Source: a virus
Direction: 5' to 3' (one strand)
Virus record (IMG/VR): IMGVR_UViG_3300022540_000446
Coordinates: 1 to 31,382 of that record
DNA: 31,382 nt
In this document: one piece after another, positions 29,901-31,382 of the stretch
Layout of the letters: each line of letters begins with the position of its first letter
Numbering within the stretch: position 1 is the stretch's first letter
Program-made: the position numbers and the translations under genes
The notes under the pieces: model-generated
What the model was told of the DNA's origin: nothing
The model's database searches: none
What the model saw: the letters and a program-made list of their open reading frames with translations, nothing else

Positions 29901-31382
29901 ATGTATAAATTTAATGTATTACCAACAAGAGCTGCCTTTGATTTAATTAAAGGTGATATGTCTGTAATTGGTTTAGCTGTTCATCAGGAGGTGTTATATG
30001 GTGACTTTTTTAAGAAATCAGGTAATTTTATTAACAAACAGTTGGCTCATATGGAGGCTAATAACGAGTCTATGCTTTATCAAGCAGCTGTGGGTGATTT
30101 GTCTAAGCGTGTTCGTATTAAGGTTCCTGGTAAATGGAGTGATTTTGAACGTGAGGAGATGAAGAAGATTGCTGCTGCACTTGTCTTTGAGATACTTCTG
30201 GATACTGAGGTGTATTCATTGCATACGAAGGTTAAGTATGTACCGAGTAAGAAGGGATTGGTTCCTAAAAGTGAGTTACATTTTGTGTTCGGTGGGTCAG
30301 CTCCAAAGCGTGAGCTTGGATATGGTCTTGAGACTGAACCTGGTATTGTTAGTCAGGAGTGGGTAGGCAATATTCGTTTGAATACTGAGTTTAAGTATTT
30401 TCTTAGTCGTATTTCAAGTATGGCATTTAAGGTGTCAGATGTGGCTTCTTACGATCTTATTATGAAAGGCTTTGAATTGTCTAAGGATTACAATTATCGC
30501 CCTAAGAAAGGCGAGAAAGGCGAAGATCCTATCAAGAAGAAGAGACGTTATAAGTTTTATGCTAATTACATTATGGATCAGTTAACTCGTATTCCTAAGT
30601 TCTTTCTTCCTATGAAGTTTGATGATCGAGGAAGGATGTATTACATCTTTCAGCTTGTTGGATTACGTCCACAAGGTCATTTGTGGGAGACACTGTTGAT
30701 TGATAGAGCTGATCCTAAAGTACTTGATGATAGTGCTATTAAGCACTTGAAGCATATTATTTATACAGCTAAGTATGGTCGTTGTTCTGTTGATTATGCA
30801 GTAGGTAATATTACTTCTTTGGATATGTTATGGGCTGCTGAAGTTGATCCAATGGAAGCTACTAATGAAAAGGAATTTGGTGAAGCTATTATGGTTAATA
30901 AAGCTATTATTGCATTTGATCTTACTGTACTTGGTTTGCCTTGTAGTTATATGTTTGGCAAGGATCTTACTAACTCTGGTCTTATTATGGGTGGAGCTAG
31001 TTTTAAGTCTGAGAAGATGTCCAGGGTGGCTAATATACTTGAGTCTGATGTTGTTCATGACAGTCATACTGATTTGCAGGATGCATATGGATTGGAGCAT
31101 TTGACAAGGAAGGATATGAAGAAGCTCAGTAATCCACTGTTGCATGGTGGTACAGCTCATTCTATGGCTGCTGATGTAAGAGCTTCTCTTGCTTCTCATG
31201 GTGAAGATGAAGATATTATCAGTAGTGTTACTGAGTCATTTGTTACAGGTAGTAATCTTAAGGCATTTGGTCCGGAAGTAAGTAATTTGGATACTATTGC
31301 TACATGGGGATCATTGGCTGTGAGTAATGATTGTACTACCTTGAAGTTTACTTCACCTGATGGCTTTAAGGCGTGTCATAAG
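29901..31382 (+). CDS. T7-fold single-subunit RNA polymerase, N4 RNAP2-like, cut by the window edge
   Basis: The frame is open from ATG 29901 to the right edge (494 codons) without a stop. Motifs of the T7 family are visible in order: DDRGRMYYIF (241-250, the T/DxxGR motif) with NPQG-like LRPQG; motif A KDLTNSGLIM with catalytic Asp355; and motif B TRKDMKKLSNPLLHGG with Arg403 and Lys407. Motif C (HDS) must lie beyond the edge. Motifs A and B resemble the N4 RNAP2 type more than T7. In N4 this enzyme is split into two subunits (gp15 and gp16); here the regions are in one chain. The position where T7 has Tyr639 is His415. It would transcribe the middle genes. Confidence 0.88.
   Translation, partial: MYKFNVLPTRAAFDLIKGDMSVIGLAVHQEVLYGDFFKKSGNFINKQLAHMEANNESMLYQAAVGDLSKRVRIKVPGKWSDFEREEMKKIAAALVFEILLDTEVYSLHTKVKYVPSKKGLVPKSELHFVFGGSAPKRELGYGLETEPGIVSQEWVGNIRLNTEFKYFLSRISSMAFKVSDVASYDLIMKGFELSKDYNYRPKKGEKGEDPIKKKRRYKFYANYIMDQLTRIPKFFLPMKFDDRGRMYYIFQLVGLRPQGHLWETLLIDRADPKVLDDSAIKHLKHIIYTAKYGRCSVDYAVGNITSLDMLWAAEVDPMEATNEKEFGEAIMVNKAIIAFDLTVLGLPCSYMFGKDLTNSGLIMGGASFKSEKMSRVANILESDVVHDSHTDLQDAYGLEHLTRKDMKKLSNPLLHGGTAHSMAADVRASLASHGEDEDIISSVTESFVTGSNLKAFGPEVSNLDTIATWGSLAVSNDCTTLKFTSPDGFKACHK

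Noticed and set aside
30828-31199. Frames opposite to and alongside the RNA polymerase gene near the right edge
   Set aside because: They overlap the polymerase gene, whose motifs are clear, and show no protein features.

Overview
The window is part of an AT-rich podovirus-type bacteriophage genome. Several things point to a Gram-negative host: an overlapping inner/outer-membrane spanin pair, an early lipoprotein with Asp at +2, and an Acb2-type anti-CBASS protein. The layout is N4-like (Schitoviridae-like). The major capsid protein resembles the N4-gp56 family, and the lysis genes lie between portal and terminase. Leftward late genes are divided from rightward early genes, and the early side leads into a T7-fold RNA polymerase. 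A marine gammaproteobacterial host is a guess from overall character, not shown by the sequence.

Layout, read along the leftward late strand from about 24.4 kb to 1: a sigma70-like promoter with inverted-repeat operator-like sites; a RepL-like winged-helix protein, a 51-residue zinc ribbon and a second RepL-like protein; a GIY-YIG/T5orf172-type protein; small and large terminase; a putative adaptor; an M23 endolysin; i-spanin and o-spanin; holin and a coiled-coil membrane protein; portal; a small acidic protein; scaffold; major capsid protein and a terminator; a decoration/head-associated candidate; two tail proteins that share an N-terminal domain but carry different beta-propellers; a coiled-coil virion protein. 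Then comes an unusual block: an acyl carrier protein, a compact beta-ketoacyl-ACP synthase with an intact Cys-His-His triad, and a small unassigned protein that might be an acyltransferase. After it come a 927-residue Calx-beta virion protein and a string of probable internal/ejected virion proteins that runs off the left edge. Most late genes are joined by TAATG, ATGA or longer overlaps.

The middle (24.5-27.1 kb) holds two hairpin elements sharing a 12-base motif, five tRNA genes (Gln, Glu, Pro, Asn, His) on the minus strand, two look-alike terminators, and a short leftward unit: a 56-residue protein, Acb2, and a 200-residue unknown, with a good sigma70-like promoter in front.

The right part (27.1 kb to the end) is rightward early transcription. 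Two 20-base near-repeats, probably promoter elements, precede a series of small proteins (acidic, lipoprotein, single-membrane-span microproteins, a LuxR-type HTH protein, a papain/transglutaminase-like protein). They are separated by strongly folded leaders and one intrinsic terminator, and lead to the RNA polymerase gene, which is cut by the right edge.

The best candidate for a little-described system is the ACP/ketosynthase/possible acyltransferase block inside the structural operon. It suggests acyl-chain chemistry aimed at a virion or ejected protein, or at host lipid, late in infection.
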